The translations under genes were made by a program, and so were the position numbers. Shown here in pieces: positions 9,263 to 18,735 of a stretch of DNA of 64,000 bases; within the stretch, counting starts at the first letter, position 1, and every line of letters begins with the position of its first letter. The notes below the pieces were generated by a model, which had not been told where the DNA came from, searched no databases, and was given only the letters and a program-made list of their open reading frames with translations. This DNA is from Rhodoferax sp. (GTDB lineage: Bacteria > Pseudomonadota > Gammaproteobacteria > Burkholderiales > Burkholderiaceae_C). The stretch lies in contig NZ_JAUYQD010000022.1 in NCBI RefSeq assembly GCF_030697375.1, positions 62,001 through 126,000 on the forward strand, written 5' to 3'.

Positions 9263-9952
9263 ATGAAGATATTGCTGGTTGAGGACGATTTCGATTTGAG
9301 TGGTGCGCTGGTGCGTGTGTTGGTGCGCCGTGGCTTCGAGGTCATGCACTGCGGCGACGGTCTGGAGGCGCTGAAGCTGGCCAAGCACCACAACTTCGCC
9401 GCCATCTTGCTGGACCTGTCGATCCCCGGCATCGACGGCCTGCGCGTGTTGCAGCGCCTGCGCGATGCCGACGATGCGACACCCGTCCTGATTTTGACCG
9501 CACGCGGCGCCGTCGGCGACCGGGTGATGGGGCTGAACGCGGGCGCCGATGACTACCTCGCCAAGCCTTTCGACCTCGATGAACTGGAAGCCCGGCTGCG
9601 CGCCATCATCCGCCGCAAGGGGGGCGACCGTGAAATCCGCTGTGGCGCACTGCGCTACGAAAAGGCCTCGGGCGCGTGTTACCGCGACGACAAACCGCTG
9701 GACCTGTCGCCGCGCGAAACCGCGCTGCTCAAGGCGCTCATGGCGCAACCGGGCCAGGGCGTCGCCAAGGAGCGCCTCATGACGCTGGTGTTCGCGGCCG
9801 GGGAGGCGGTGCAAGCGGATGCCATCGAGGTGGTGGTGCACCGCCTGCGCCGCAAGATCGCCGGCAGCGGGGCCGAGATCATGACGCTGCGCGGCGTGGG
9901 TTACCTGCTGTGCGAAGGTGCCACGCCGGCGCCAGCGGGCCATGCCGCATGA
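9263..9952 (+). CDS. OmpR-family response regulator, TctD-like
   Basis: The 229-residue regulator has a receiver domain (KILLVEDDFDL, phosphoacceptor aspartate in ILLDLSIPG, lysine in YLAKPFDLDELEARLRA) and a C-terminal winged-helix DNA-binding domain (LSPRETALLKAL, then VVHRLRRKIAGSGAEI). An upstream in-frame ATG at 9149 would add 38 residues unlike any receiver, so ATG at 9263 is used. The stop overlaps the sensor kinase start (ATGA). It is divergent from the glycerophosphodiesterase/importer/GlpD genes and probably senses a substrate of that pathway through its kinase. TctD relatives usually control a nearby solute transporter. Confidence 0.88.
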   Translation: MKILLVEDDFDLSGALVRVLVRRGFEVMHCGDGLEALKLAKHHNFAAILLDLSIPGIDGLRVLQRLRDADDATPVLILTARGAVGDRVMGLNAGADDYLAKPFDLDELEARLRAIIRRKGGDREIRCGALRYEKASGACYRDDKPLDLSPRETALLKALMAQPGQGVAKERLMTLVFAAGEAVQADAIEVVVHRLRRKIAGSGAEIMTLRGVGYLLCEGATPAPAGHAA

Positions 9953-11364
9953 GGCGCTGGTTCAGCCCCTTGGCCCATATCGGCAAACTGCGGAACTACC
10001 TGCTGGCGTGGACCTTGGGGCCCATCGCGTTGTTCATGGCCATGGACACCGTCAGCCTCTACCAAAGCGTGGTGAAAACCACGGCCGCCGCGCACGACCG
10101 CCTGCTCCGGGCCACGGCGCAGCAAATGGGCGACCTGCTGCGCGTGGAGCGCAACAGCCTCACCATCCATGTCCCGCTGGCGCTGATCGAGGCCTTGGAG
10201 GGTGCGGGCGGCAGCCGCATGTACTGGCGCGTGATCGGTTTTGACGGCCGCCAGATCGCGGGCGATGGTGAGCTGCCGTTGCCGCAGAGCGACCAACTGG
10301 CAAGAACACCAGGTTTGAGCTACAGCTACATCGCCCAATTGGGCGCGCAGCGTGTTCAGGTGACGGCCTTGCACCAGCCGGTGGAAATGTCGCAGGGCCA
10401 GGGCCTGGCGCTGATCCTCGTGGGTGAAACGCTGGAGGCGCGGGAGGCCACCGCGTCGGCGCTGCTGTGGGCCATGCTGGCGCGCCAGTTGCTGCTGATG
10501 GGGGTGATCACCTTCGTCACCTGGCTGGTCGTCAACCGCGCCCTGCGCCCGCTGATCGCCTTGCGCAACGAACTCAAGCAGCGCGCGGCCGAAGACACCT
10601 CGATGCTGGCAAGCCGTGGCCCCGAGGAGCTGCAACCCGTGATTGACGAGATGAACCAGTTGCTGGCACGCCAGCACGAGCTGCTCCAGCAGCAGCGCCG
10701 TTTTGTCGCCGACGCGTCGCACCAGTTGCGCACGCCCTTGACGGTGCTGAAAACGCAGTTGCAGTCGGTGCTCTGCGGGGACGCGCCGGCGCAACTCATC
10801 ATTCCCGAGATGCTGCGCACGGTGGACCGCACCACCCACCTGGCCAATCAGTTGCTGAACCAGGCGCGCCTGGAGCAAATGCGCCAACCCACCGAACAGC
10901 AAAGCCTGTGCATGGACGACATCGCGCGCGAGGCCGTGCTCGAAATGTCCCCGCTGATCGCGGCCAAGCACCTGGAGTTCTCGCTCGAAGCGGCGGCGCC
11001 TGTCCTGGTGCTGGGCAACGCCTGGATGGCCGGTGAACTGGTGCGCAACCTGCTGGCCAACGCCATCCGCCACTCGCCCCTGCGGGGCACGCTGGGCATA
11101 CGTTTCACCGTCTTGCCCGAGCGCACCGAGATGGTGGTCTGGGATGGGGGGCCGGGTATCGACGACGCCATGCGCGCCTGGCTGTTTCAGCCCTTCGCGG
11201 CGGTCAAGGGCGTGGCCGGTGCCGGCCTGGGCCTGGCCATTTGCCTGGACATCGCGACCTCCATGCACGCACGCATAGAACTGGTCAACACGCAGGCGGC
11301 CGACGGCACGGTGCTCGGCCTCCATGCGGTCGTGACCTGGGAACACCCCGCACCGCCGGCGTGA
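9949..11364 (+). CDS. sensor histidine kinase, TctE-like
   Basis: The 471-residue inner-membrane kinase has a first helix near residues 15-35, a periplasmic sensing segment of about 120 residues, and a second helix near residues 175-195. Then come the H-box FVADASHQLRTPL, N-box LVRNLLANAIRHSP, and the DGGPGI and GAGLGLAI ATP-binding motifs. The start codon overlaps the regulator stop by four bases, which fixes ATG at 9949. It should phosphorylate the adjacent TctD-like regulator. TctE relatives detect small organic solutes in the periplasm; here a glycerophosphodiester or glycerol phosphate is the obvious candidate from context. Confidence 0.88.
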   Translation: MRRWFSPLAHIGKLRNYLLAWTLGPIALFMAMDTVSLYQSVVKTTAAAHDRLLRATAQQMGDLLRVERNSLTIHVPLALIEALEGAGGSRMYWRVIGFDGRQIAGDGELPLPQSDQLARTPGLSYSYIAQLGAQRVQVTALHQPVEMSQGQGLALILVGETLEAREATASALLWAMLARQLLLMGVITFVTWLVVNRALRPLIALRNELKQRAAEDTSMLASRGPEELQPVIDEMNQLLARQHELLQQQRRFVADASHQLRTPLTVLKTQLQSVLCGDAPAQLIIPEMLRTVDRTTHLANQLLNQARLEQMRQPTEQQSLCMDDIAREAVLEMSPLIAAKHLEFSLEAAAPVLVLGNAWMAGELVRNLLANAIRHSPLRGTLGIRFTVLPERTEMVVWDGGPGIDDAMRAWLFQPFAAVKGVAGAGLGLAICLDIATSMHARIELVNTQAADGTVLGLHAVVTWEHPAPPA

Positions 11365-11438
11365 AGGCGAACACCCATGCCCACCTTCGCCTACGCCCCC
11401 ACCCAAGGACAACTCAGCTTGCCGACAAAATAGCCCGT

Positions 11439-11481
11439 TAGCCCGCGCAGAATGTGCGCAAGCAGCTACTCTTTTTATAGC
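11439..11481 (+). repeat. 43-bp dispersed element, copy a (intergenic)
   Basis: The copy contains TAGCCC, eleven variable bases, GCGCAAGCAGCTAC, seven bases, and ATAGC. It lies between the convergent ends of the sensor kinase and the amidohydrolase and supplies the last codons and stop of the amidohydrolase. GCTAC and the closing ATAGC can form a short hairpin. It is one of eight copies in the window. Confidence 0.8.
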
Positions 11482-12911
11482 GAAAGCTCGGCCAGTTGCA
11501 GCGACAAAGCGTTGTGCCGCTCCACCAGGGGGCCCAGATCCACGGTGGTCAATTGGCCTTGGCGCACCACCACGCGGCCGTTGACGATGGTGTAGTCGGC
11601 TTGCGGGCTGGCGCACAGCAGCAGGGCGCCGATGGGGTCGTGCACCGCGCCGCCGGCAAAGCCCAGGGTGTTGAGGTCAAACAGGGCCAGATCTGCGCAC
11701 ATGCCTACGGCCAGGTGGCCGATGTCGCTGCGCCCCAGCACCAGCGCGCCACCCCGGGTGGCGACGCCCAGGGCATCGCGCACCGTCATCTCGGCCGGCC
11801 CCAGGTCGCAGCCAAAGAAGGTGCGACCGTCCCGTTGTTCGGGCGGCTGCATGGCCCGACCCACCCGCGCCAGCAACAGGGCTTGGCGCGCTTCGTTCAC
11901 CATGTGCGCGGCATCGTTGCTGGCGCAGCCGTCTACGCCCAGACCCACCGGCACGCCGGCGTTGAGCATGCGGCGAATCGGGGCGATGCCGCTGGCCAGC
12001 CGCATATTGCTGCACGGGCAGTGGGCCACGCCGGTGCGGGTGGCGGCAAACAGACTGATGCCATCATCGTCCAGCTTCACGCAGTGGGCGTGCCACACGT
12101 CATGCCCCAGCCAGTCCAGGTCCTGGGCGTATTGGGTGGGCGTGCAGTTGAATTTTTCGCGCGAGTAGGCCAGGTCGTGGTCGTTTTCAGCCAGGTGGGT
12201 GTGCAGCCGCGCACCCAGTGCGCGCGCCAGCAGGGCCGATTCACGCATCAGGTCGCGGCTCACACTGAAAGGCGAGCAGGGCGCCACCGCCACGTTGACC
12301 ATCGCGCCATGGGTGGTGTCGTGGTAGGTCTCAATCAGCCGTTGGGTGTCCTGGAGGATGAAGTCTTCCTGTTCCACCACCCGGTCCGGTGGCAATCCAC
12401 CTTGGGATTGGCCCACGCTCATGCTGCCGCGTGTGGCCACAAAACGCATGCCAATCTCGCGGGCTGCTTCGATGCTGTCGTCCAGGCGCACGCCGTTGGG
12501 GTAGATGTAGAGGTGGTCGCTGCTGGTGGTGCAGCCGCTCAAGAGCAACTCGGCCATGGCAATTTGGGTGCTCACCCGCACCATTTCGGGTGTCAACCCC
12601 GCCCAGATCGGGTACAGGCCGCGCAGCCAGCCAAACAGCTCGGCGTTTTGCACCTGGGGAATGGCCCGGGTGAGGCTCTGGTACATATGGTGGTGGGTGT
12701 TGACCAGGCCTGGCGTGACCAGATGGTTGCGGGCGTCAATGGTGTCGTCGGCATCCACTGCGTCCTGGGGAAGGTCGGCAGCGGGGCCGATATACGCAAT
12801 GCGGTGGTTGCGGATGAAGAGGGATGCATCCCGCAGTTCACGTGCGTGGGTGGGGTCGGCATGGTCAAAGGTCGCCACACAACGGGCATTTTTAATCAGC
12901 AGGGTAGACAT
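11475..12911 (-). CDS. amidohydrolase, probable 8-oxoguanine deaminase
   Basis: The 478-residue cytosolic metal-dependent deaminase has its metal ligands in VTPGLVNTHHHMYQSLTRA (HxH type), HTHLAEND, HCVKLDDDG, and the GVDGCASND aspartate loop. The combination of NTHHHMYQ and SDHLYIYPNG resembles 8-oxoguanine deaminases and the related hydroxydechloroatrazine hydrolase family. The first is favoured because the window has adenine and guanine deaminases and xanthine dehydrogenase. ATG at 12911 (MSTLLIKNARC) is used because the added upstream residues do not fit the family. The final residues LSL and the stop lie inside a dispersed 43-bp repeat. It appears to be a single-gene unit. Confidence 0.75.
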   Translation of the reverse strand: MSTLLIKNARCVATFDHADPTHARELRDASLFIRNHRIAYIGPAADLPQDAVDADDTIDARNHLVTPGLVNTHHHMYQSLTRAIPQVQNAELFGWLRGLYPIWAGLTPEMVRVSTQIAMAELLLSGCTTSSDHLYIYPNGVRLDDSIEAAREIGMRFVATRGSMSVGQSQGGLPPDRVVEQEDFILQDTQRLIETYHDTTHGAMVNVAVAPCSPFSVSRDLMRESALLARALGARLHTHLAENDHDLAYSREKFNCTPTQYAQDLDWLGHDVWHAHCVKLDDDGISLFAATRTGVAHCPCSNMRLASGIAPIRRMLNAGVPVGLGVDGCASNDAAHMVNEARQALLLARVGRAMQPPEQRDGRTFFGCDLGPAEMTVRDALGVATRGGALVLGRSDIGHLAVGMCADLALFDLNTLGFAGGAVHDPIGALLLCASPQADYTIVNGRVVVRQGQLTTVDLGPLVERHNALSLQLAELSL

Positions 12912-13025
12912 CTGGGGCCTTGGCAAACAGAACACTCAGCGGTGCTAAAACGGATAGGGTGTGATGATCGTACGAATTTTTGTTCCAACCCAGAGCCATT
13001 TCACATAGTGTCTATACAGGAGGCG

Positions 13026-13118
13026 CTGCATCCGTGGGAATGGATGCAGAATTTCAGGGTTAACCCGTATTCCCCGGTGGCGCCTAGGCTTGTAGCAGTG
13101 ATGTTTGATCTTGCTCAA
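13026..13118 (+). promoter_or_regulatory. leader region of the Crp/Fnr gene with hairpin and FNR-type box
   Basis: Upstream of the Crp/Fnr gene lie a perfect 8-bp stem CTGCATCC/GGATGCAG (13026-13049) and, at 13105-13118, TTGATCTTGCTCAA. The second matches the FNR/Dnr consensus TTGAT-N4-ATCAA except for one base in the right half. It sits 36 bases before the start codon at 13154, so direct control, perhaps by the gene's own product, is plausible. No clear promoter boxes were assigned. Confidence 0.4.
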
Positions 13119-13153
13119 AGCAGGTTTGACCTGGACGCGTCAAAGTCGCTCCC

Positions 13154-13801
13154 ATGTTTGTCAACCAATCTCTTCTTTCTTCTCACCCCGTCAAAGCGAT
13201 GGAGGCGGGATCACTGCTGCTTCAGCGCCTGGTGATGGCGGATACGGTCATCTACATTGAAAGCGGGCGGGTGGGCTTGGGGGTGCTGGGTGTTGCACCT
13301 GCGGGCAGCGTCAAAGGCGAGGTGCTGGAGCACCAGTTGCGGGTGGCGGTAGGCCCCTGCTGGCTGGAGGCAACCGCTGCGGTGCTGAACTTGCCCAGCG
13401 CGGTGGATGCCGTGGCGGAGACCGACGTGACCTTGCGGCGTGTGCCGATGGTGGAGTTTCAAAAATCCCTGGACACCTGCTGCAATGGCGGGCACACGAT
13501 ACTGATGGATGTGGCCCGGGCACACCGGGTCCAGACCGATTTGGTGGTCAGCCGCCTGGCCAAAGACGCCGAGGCGCGTTGTGCCGAATGGTTGTTGCGC
13601 CAAGCCAGCACCACCGATAAGGGCGACTGCTCCGTGCAGCTGCAGCAACGCAAACGCATGATCGCCACCCAGTTGGGTATTGCGCCAGAGACCCTATCCC
13701 GGGTGCTGCGCCATTTGCGTGAACGCAGCCTCATCAGTGGCACGGGCCGTGTGGTCAATCTGGTCGATATTCCTGGCTTGCGTTCGCTGGCCGGGGTGTA
13801 A
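13154..13801 (+). CDS. Crp/Fnr-family transcriptional regulator
   Basis: The 215-residue protein has a cyclic-nucleotide-binding-like beta-roll (about residues 15-120) and a C-terminal helix-turn-helix. The recognition region reads RKRMIATQLGIAPETLSRVLRHLRE near residues 165-190, diagnostic of the family. Cysteines are few and not spaced as in oxygen-sensing Fnr proteins, so an iron-sulphur cluster is unlikely. The effector is unknown. An FNR-like box lies 36 bases upstream. It is convergent with the GntR gene, 12 bases away. Confidence 0.8.
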   Translation: MFVNQSLLSSHPVKAMEAGSLLLQRLVMADTVIYIESGRVGLGVLGVAPAGSVKGEVLEHQLRVAVGPCWLEATAAVLNLPSAVDAVAETDVTLRRVPMVEFQKSLDTCCNGGHTILMDVARAHRVQTDLVVSRLAKDAEARCAEWLLRQASTTDKGDCSVQLQQRKRMIATQLGIAPETLSRVLRHLRERSLISGTGRVVNLVDIPGLRSLAGV

Positions 13802-13813
13802 GCACCCCAACTT

Positions 13814-14470
13814 TCAGGCGGTGCATCTGCGCCGCAAAAACTGCCCTGCCACAAACAGGTCGCGCTCGATGGCGCGGCGCGCGGCCCCTGCGTCGCCCGT
13901 TTCCAAGGCACGCATCAGGTCTTCGTGGGCATCGTTCAGCACGGCCGGGGCGGCCGCTTCCTCAAACAGCTGGTTGGACAATGGCCCCACCTTGAGCCAC
14001 ACGGTTTCTATCAAGGCCATGAGCAGGGGAGAGCCTGCGGCGCGGTAGAGCCGCACATGGAATGCTTCGTTGGCGTCCAGATAAGCTTTGGCATCCACAC
14101 GCATGAGCGCCTCGCCCATGGTGTGTACCAGGGCTTGCAGGGCACGCTTGTCCTCGGCCGACAAGCGCAAGGTGCCGCGCTCTGCGGCTTCGCCTTCAAG
14201 CAGCAGCCGGTTTTGCAGCACGTCGTCAAACTCGGCCCGTGAAAGTTTGGGCACAGCCACACCGCAGTTGGGGCTGTGGGTGAGTGCGCCTTCGGCCGCC
14301 AGGCGCAGCAAGGCGGCGCGCACCGGCATCACGCCCACCCCCAACTCGGCGGCCACATCGCGGATTTTGAGCCGCTGACCGGGCAGGAATTTACCCACTG
14401 TTACCCACTGGCGCAGCACGTCGTAGGTGTCGTCTTGCTGGGTGCTGGAGGTGGCGGGGGCTTTGGGCAT
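13814..14470 (-). CDS. GntR-family regulator, FCD subfamily
   Basis: The 218-residue repressor-type protein has a winged helix at about residues 12-75 (GQRLKIRDVAAELGVGVMPVRAALLRL) and a helical FCD effector domain (about 85-205). It contains the AFHVRLYRAAGSPLL metal/ligand-binding block. It is the third gene of an operon with a glutamine-synthetase-like ligase and an aminotransferase. The operon promoter carries two TGTGATCACA palindromes, the operator type used by FCD-GntR proteins, so it probably represses its own operon. The inducer may be the amine substrate. Confidence 0.85.
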   Translation of the reverse strand: MPKAPATSSTQQDDTYDVLRQWVTVGKFLPGQRLKIRDVAAELGVGVMPVRAALLRLAAEGALTHSPNCGVAVPKLSRAEFDDVLQNRLLLEGEAAERGTLRLSAEDKRALQALVHTMGEALMRVDAKAYLDANEAFHVRLYRAAGSPLLMALIETVWLKVGPLSNQLFEEAAAPAVLNDAHEDLMRALETGDAGAARRAIERDLFVAGQFLRRRCTA

Positions 14471-14493
14471 GGGGTGCAGGGAAAACTCCGAGT

Positions 14494-15885
14494 TTAGTGC
14501 GCCACCAGCTCCGCCAGCACTGCGTCAAAGGCGGCCAGCAAGGTCTGGACATCGGCCTGGGTGGTGGCAGGGCAGGTGAGCAACATGTTGTGAAAGGGCG
14601 TGATCATCACGCCCCGGTTCAGCAGCGCCAGGTGGATGAGCTGCTCCAGACCGGGGTCTAGCAACGCTTCGGCCTGGGAGCCGTTGCGCGGCGGCGTGGC
14701 GCCAAACTGGAATTCGCAGCGCACGCCCATCTGGGTGACGCACCAGGGCAGGCCGTGGCGGGCAATGCAGCTACGCAGCCCATCGGCCATCTGTCCGGTG
14801 AGTGTGCGCATGTGGTGGTAGGCCGCCTCGGTGGCCACTTCGGCCAGGGTGGCGCGCATGGCGGCCATGGCCAGCATGTTGGCGGTGAGCGTGGTGCCTA
14901 TGCCGGAGTGTCCGGGGGGGGCGTTGCGCTTGGCCTGCATGGCACGCTCGGCCAGCTCGGCGCTAAAGCCGTACACCGCGCAGGGCACGCCGCCGCCCAT
15001 GGGTTTTCCCAGCACCAGGGCATCGGGGGTCAAACCATGGGCTTGCGCATAGCCGCCGGGGCCGCTGCTCAGGGTGTGGGTTTCGTCCAGAATCAGCATT
15101 GCACCATGCTGGCGGATGAGCTGCTGCGCAGCTTCCCAGTAGCCGGGCTCGGGCAGCACCATGCCGATGTTGGTCATCACCGGCTCGGCCAGCACGCAGG
15201 CCATATCGCCGCCTTGTAGCGCGGCTTCCAGCGCGGGCAGGTCGTTGAACTCGACTACCACCGTGTGCAGAGTCAGGTCATGCACCTGGCCCAGGAGGCT
15301 GTCGCGCTGGCGGGGCTGGCCACCCACCAAGTCCACAAACACATCGTCCACGGTGCCGTGGTAACAGCCGTTGAATACCAGCAATTTTTTGCGTCCGGTG
15401 GCCGCGCGCACCCAGCGCAGCAAGAAGCGGTTGGCGTCGCTGGCGGTCATGGCGCTTTGCCACAGGGGCAGGCCAAAGCGCCGGGCCAGTTCTTCGCCCA
15501 CCCAGGCGGCATCGGCGCTGGCCAGCATGGTGGTGCAACCCTGTGCGACCTGCCGCTGCACGGCGTGCACCACGGGGGTGGGGGTATGGCCAAACATGGC
15601 ACCGGTGTCTCCCAGGCAAAAGTCCAGGCGGGTGTGGCCGTCCACGTCGCTCACATGGGCACCGTGGGCGTGCGCCACATGCAGGGCAAAAGGGGTGGAC
15701 CAGTCGTTCATCCAGTGCAGGGGCACGCCAAACAGCCAGTGGGCCGCAGTGCGTTGCGCCAGGGCCTGGGAGGTCGGGTTGGCGGCGATGAAGGTGTCGC
15801 GCTCTCGGGTCGCCATGCGGGCGAGTGTGGATGCAGACAGTCCGGCGCGGCTGGAAACCGGGGTGGGGTGCAGGGGGGTGTTCAT
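14494..15885 (-). CDS. class III PLP-dependent aminotransferase
   Basis: The 463-residue protein is of the ornithine/GABA/glutamate-1-semialdehyde aminotransferase fold. The FNGCYHGTVDD segment, the PLP-contacting aspartate in MLILDETHTLSSGPGG, and the Schiff-base lysine in LVLGKPMGGG are all present. Sequence around HSGIGTTLTANMLAMAA resembles GSA-type aminomutases. Association with a gamma-glutamylamine ligase rather than heme genes argues for amine catabolism. It follows the ligase gene by 13 bases and precedes the GntR gene by 23 bases. The exact amino donor is not determined. Confidence 0.8.
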   Translation of the reverse strand: MNTPLHPTPVSSRAGLSASTLARMATRERDTFIAANPTSQALAQRTAAHWLFGVPLHWMNDWSTPFALHVAHAHGAHVSDVDGHTRLDFCLGDTGAMFGHTPTPVVHAVQRQVAQGCTTMLASADAAWVGEELARRFGLPLWQSAMTASDANRFLLRWVRAATGRKKLLVFNGCYHGTVDDVFVDLVGGQPRQRDSLLGQVHDLTLHTVVVEFNDLPALEAALQGGDMACVLAEPVMTNIGMVLPEPGYWEAAQQLIRQHGAMLILDETHTLSSGPGGYAQAHGLTPDALVLGKPMGGGVPCAVYGFSAELAERAMQAKRNAPPGHSGIGTTLTANMLAMAAMRATLAEVATEAAYHHMRTLTGQMADGLRSCIARHGLPWCVTQMGVRCEFQFGATPPRNGSQAEALLDPGLEQLIHLALLNRGVMITPFHNMLLTCPATTQADVQTLLAAFDAVLAELVAH

Positions 15886-15898
15886 GGGGCCGTACTCC

Positions 15899-17236
15899 TT
15901 ACACCAGCAGCAGCAAGTGTTCTCGCTCCCAGGAGCTGATGACGCGGTTGTAGGTGGCGTATTCGAGCTCTTTCACCGCGCAAAAGGCTTTGGTGAATTC
16001 GGGCCACAGCACCTCGGACAGTGCGTCGCAGTTGCGCATGCGGGTGATGGCGTCTTGCAGGTGGTTGGGCAACTCGTAGTCGCGGTCCCAGGCGCTGCTG
16101 TCCATGGGGTCGGTGGGGCTGAGTTTTTCCATCAAGCCCAGGTAGCCGCAGGCCAGGGTGGCGGCCATGGCCAGATAGGGGTTCACATCCACACCCGGCA
16201 CTCGGTTTTCCACACGGCGCGCATCGGGGCCGGACTTGGGCACCCGAATGCCGCAAGTGCGGTTGTCAAAGCCCCATTGCACATTGATGGGCGCCGACAT
16301 GAAGCGCGACAGGCGCCGGTACGAGTTCACATAGGGGGCAAACATGGGCATGACCTGCGGCACATATTTCTGTAGCCCGCCGATGTAGTGGCCAAACAGT
16401 TCGCTGGCCGTGCCATCGGCTTTGGAAAAAACGTTGTGGCCACCATCCAGGTCCAGCAGGCTTTGGTGGATGTGCATGGCGCTGCCCGGTTCGCGTTCCA
16501 TGGGCTTGGCCATGAAGGTGGCGAAGATGCCGTGGCGCAGCGCTGTTTCGCGCACCGTGCGTTTGAACAGGAACACGCGGTCGGCCAGGTCCATGGGGTC
16601 GCCGTGGGAGAAGTTGATTTCCATCTGGCCGGCACCGGCTTCGTGAATCAGTGTCTCCACCCCCAGCCGGTGCACGCTGCAAAACTGGGACAGCTCCATG
16701 AAAAAGGGGTCGAAGTCGTTGACGGCGTCGATGGAGTAGGACTGGCGTCCGGCCTCGGGCTTGCCGGTGCGCCCCAGCGGCGGCTGCAGCGGTTCGTGTG
16801 GGTTTTGCTGGCGGGCCACCAGGTAGAACTCCATCTCGGGGGCCACCACCGGCTTCCAACCCTGCTTCTCGTACAGTGACACCACATGGCGCAGCACGCT
16901 GCGCGGCGACAGGTGGACCGGCGAACCATCGAACTCATGGCAGTCGTGAATCACCACCGCCACCGGCTCTGCCGCCCAGGGCACGATGCGCACGGTGCTG
17001 ACATCGGGTTTGCACACCATGTCGGGGTCGGTCTCGCCCACAAAGGGGCCGTTCTCGGGCTGCTGACCGTTGACGGTGTTGAGCAGCACGCTTTTGGGGA
17101 TGCGCATTTCACCCGCCGACAGGAACAAATCCTTGGGCAGGATCTTGCCGCGTGCAATGCCCGTCATGTCGGGGATCACGCATTCCACCTCGTGGATGCG
17201 GTTGTGGGAGAGAAAAGTGGTGATGGTGTCGTTCAT
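15899..17236 (-). CDS. glutamine synthetase-like gamma-glutamylamine ligase (PuuA type)
   Basis: The 445-residue protein has the type III/GlnT-like glutamine synthetase catalytic set: MEFYLV, HEAGAGQMEINF, MAKPMEREPGSAMHIHQSL, NRTCGIRVP and RVENRVPGVDVNPYLA. It lacks the adenylylation-loop context of GlnA. PuuA-type enzymes attach glutamate to putrescine or other amines to start their breakdown. The start at 17236 is forced by the promoter: its -10 box occupies 17265-17270, so in-frame upstream ATGs at 17293 and 17269 are untranscribed or promoter. It is first in an operon with an aminotransferase and a GntR repressor. Confidence 0.85.
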   Translation of the reverse strand: MNDTITTFLSHNRIHEVECVIPDMTGIARGKILPKDLFLSAGEMRIPKSVLLNTVNGQQPENGPFVGETDPDMVCKPDVSTVRIVPWAAEPVAVVIHDCHEFDGSPVHLSPRSVLRHVVSLYEKQGWKPVVAPEMEFYLVARQQNPHEPLQPPLGRTGKPEAGRQSYSIDAVNDFDPFFMELSQFCSVHRLGVETLIHEAGAGQMEINFSHGDPMDLADRVFLFKRTVRETALRHGIFATFMAKPMEREPGSAMHIHQSLLDLDGGHNVFSKADGTASELFGHYIGGLQKYVPQVMPMFAPYVNSYRRLSRFMSAPINVQWGFDNRTCGIRVPKSGPDARRVENRVPGVDVNPYLAMAATLACGYLGLMEKLSPTDPMDSSAWDRDYELPNHLQDAITRMRNCDALSEVLWPEFTKAFCAVKELEYATYNRVISSWEREHLLLLV

Positions 17237-17264
17237 GCCAAAGTCCGTTGGATAGATGGCTTGA

Positions 17265-17336
17265 ATCATATTTGTGATCACAAATAGTGTCAAATTGAAT
17301 AAATACGATTATTTTTGCAAATATGTGATCACAAAT
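17265..17336 (-). promoter_or_regulatory. sigma-70 promoter with two identical GntR-type operators
   Basis: On the minus strand TTGACA (17288-17293) is followed after exactly 17 bases by TATGAT (17265-17270), a near-consensus promoter for the ligase operon. The palindrome TTTGTGATCACAAA (17271-17284) fills the spacer. A second TGTGATCACA lies at 17324-17333, with centres 51 bases, about five helical turns, apart. Both fit the FCD-GntR operator type, and the core also resembles a Crp half-pair. A repressor here would block polymerase directly and could loop to the upstream copy. Confidence 0.75.
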
Positions 17337-17397
17337 TAATGGGGTTGCAATGTGCGCCGCCCTCGGGGCTGCGGGATGGCAGTCGGCAGGGCAGGGT

Positions 17398-18735
17398 TTA
17401 TTTGCCGGGCCTGAAGGTGGCTGTTGCGCACAGCCCGCACAAACGGGTGGAGCGTCCCATCGCGATTTCGGCGCAATGAAAGTCCGCAATCGCCTTCACG
17501 ATGGCCAGTCCCAGTCCACTTCCGCCGCCCTTGGCGCCCGGCACCCGGTAGAAGCGGTCGAGTACACGGTCCCAGTCTTCCTGTGGAATCCCAGGTCCGC
17601 TGTCGTCCACCTGGACGACCACGGCGTGGTCGCCATCGTGGTCCAAGGTGAGATCGACCTGACCGCCTAGGGGGGTGTATTTGATGGCGTTGTCCAGCAA
17701 ATTTCTGAGCAATATGCGCAAGGCTTCCTCTTGTCCAGACACCCGGCATTCGCTGGCCTGCACCAGGCTGAGTTTGATGCTTCGTGTCTGGGCGGCTGTT
17801 GCCACATCGGCCATGGCGAGCCGGGCCGCTTGCGCCAAGTCCACCAGCGTGTTCCCCGTGGCGGTGGCCGTGCTGGCCTGGTGGCGCGCCAAGACCAGCA
17901 ACTGCTCTACCAGCCGGGTGGCGCGGTCGATGCCGGAACTCAAGCGATTGACGGCCACTTCACGCCCCGCGTCGCTTTGGGCACGCCGCAAGCCTTCGAC
18001 TTGCAACTTCAGCGCGGCAAGCGGGGAGCGCAGCTCGTGGGCGGCGTCGGCTACAAAATTTTTCTGCGCATCAAAGGCCTGCCGCATGCGGTGAAACAGA
18101 AGGTTGAGTTCTTGCACCAAGGGCCGAATTTCATCGGGCAGACCCTGCTCGCTGACCTCTGTGAGTGCGTCCACCTCCCGGGCAGCGATCTGTTTTTGGA
18201 CCCGGGTGACCGGGGCCAGAGAGGTGCTGACCACCCACCACACCAAGAACATCAACAAGGGCACCATGACCAAAATCGGACCCGCTGTACGCAGGGCCAA
18301 GGCCCCTGCCAGTTCCCTGCGGGCGGCCAAGTCCTGGGCCACCTGAATGAGTTGGGTGCCGGATGCGACTGAAAACAGCCGGTAGGTCGTGCCGCGTGCG
18401 TCCACACTGGAGAACCCCAGCGCCGAGCGCTGCGGAAGTTCAGCCAGTTCGGTGGACTGGAATACACGGCGCCCATCGGCAGTCCAGACCTGGACCACAA
18501 AGTCAAAATTTTCGTCTTCGTTGGTGATGAAGCGGTCCACCAGTTCGCTGCTCACCGGCAAGCCGGGCCGCAGCGACAGGGCCATCTGCTGCATCTGGTA
18601 GTCAAAAATCTCGTTGGCTTCGGCCAGGGCGGCCCGGTAGGCAATGAAGGCCTGCGCAATGGCCGTGAGAATGATGGCGGCAAAAAGAAACCACAACAAG
18701 CGTGCGCGCAAGGAGTGCGACAGGTCAATGTTCAT
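17398..18735 (-). CDS. sensor histidine kinase, QseC/PmrB-like
   Basis: The 445-residue inner-membrane kinase has a helix near residues 12-32, a periplasmic domain of about 120 residues, and a second helix near 150-172. Then follow an HAMP linker, H-box [20 protein letters not shown]-box [20 protein letters not shown] and [12 protein letters not shown]. This is the QseC/TctE layout. The C-terminus ends with a cysteine-bearing tail ([15 protein letters not shown]). The start overlaps the regulator stop (ATGA). No clear target gene other than possibly the adjacent PBP7-type endopeptidase is in view. Confidence 0.87.
   Translation of the reverse strand: MNIDLSHSLRARLLWFLFAAIILTAIAQAFIAYRAALAEANEIFDYQMQQMALSLRPGLPVSSELVDRFITNEDENFDFVVQVWTADGRRVFQSTELAELPQRSALGFSSVDARGTTYRLFSVASGTQLIQVAQDLAARRELAGALALRTAGPILVMVPLLMFLVWWVVSTSLAPVTRVQKQIAAREVDALTEVSEQGLPDEIRPLVQELNLLFHRMRQAFDAQKNFVADAAHELRSPLAALKLQVEGLRRAQSDAGREVAVNRLSSGIDRATRLVEQLLVLARHQASTATATGNTLVDLAQAARLAMADVATAAQTRSIKLSLVQASECRVSGQEEALRILLRNLLDNAIKYTPLGGQVDLTLDHDGDHAVVVQVDDSGPGIPQEDWDRVLDRFYRVPGAKGGGSGLGLAIVKAIADFHCAEIAMGRSTRLCGLCATATFRPGK

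Noticed and set aside
11496..13235. A 579-codon plus-strand frame opposite the amidohydrolase
   Set aside because: The minus-strand amidohydrolase has all metal-binding motifs. The plus frame has none of any family.
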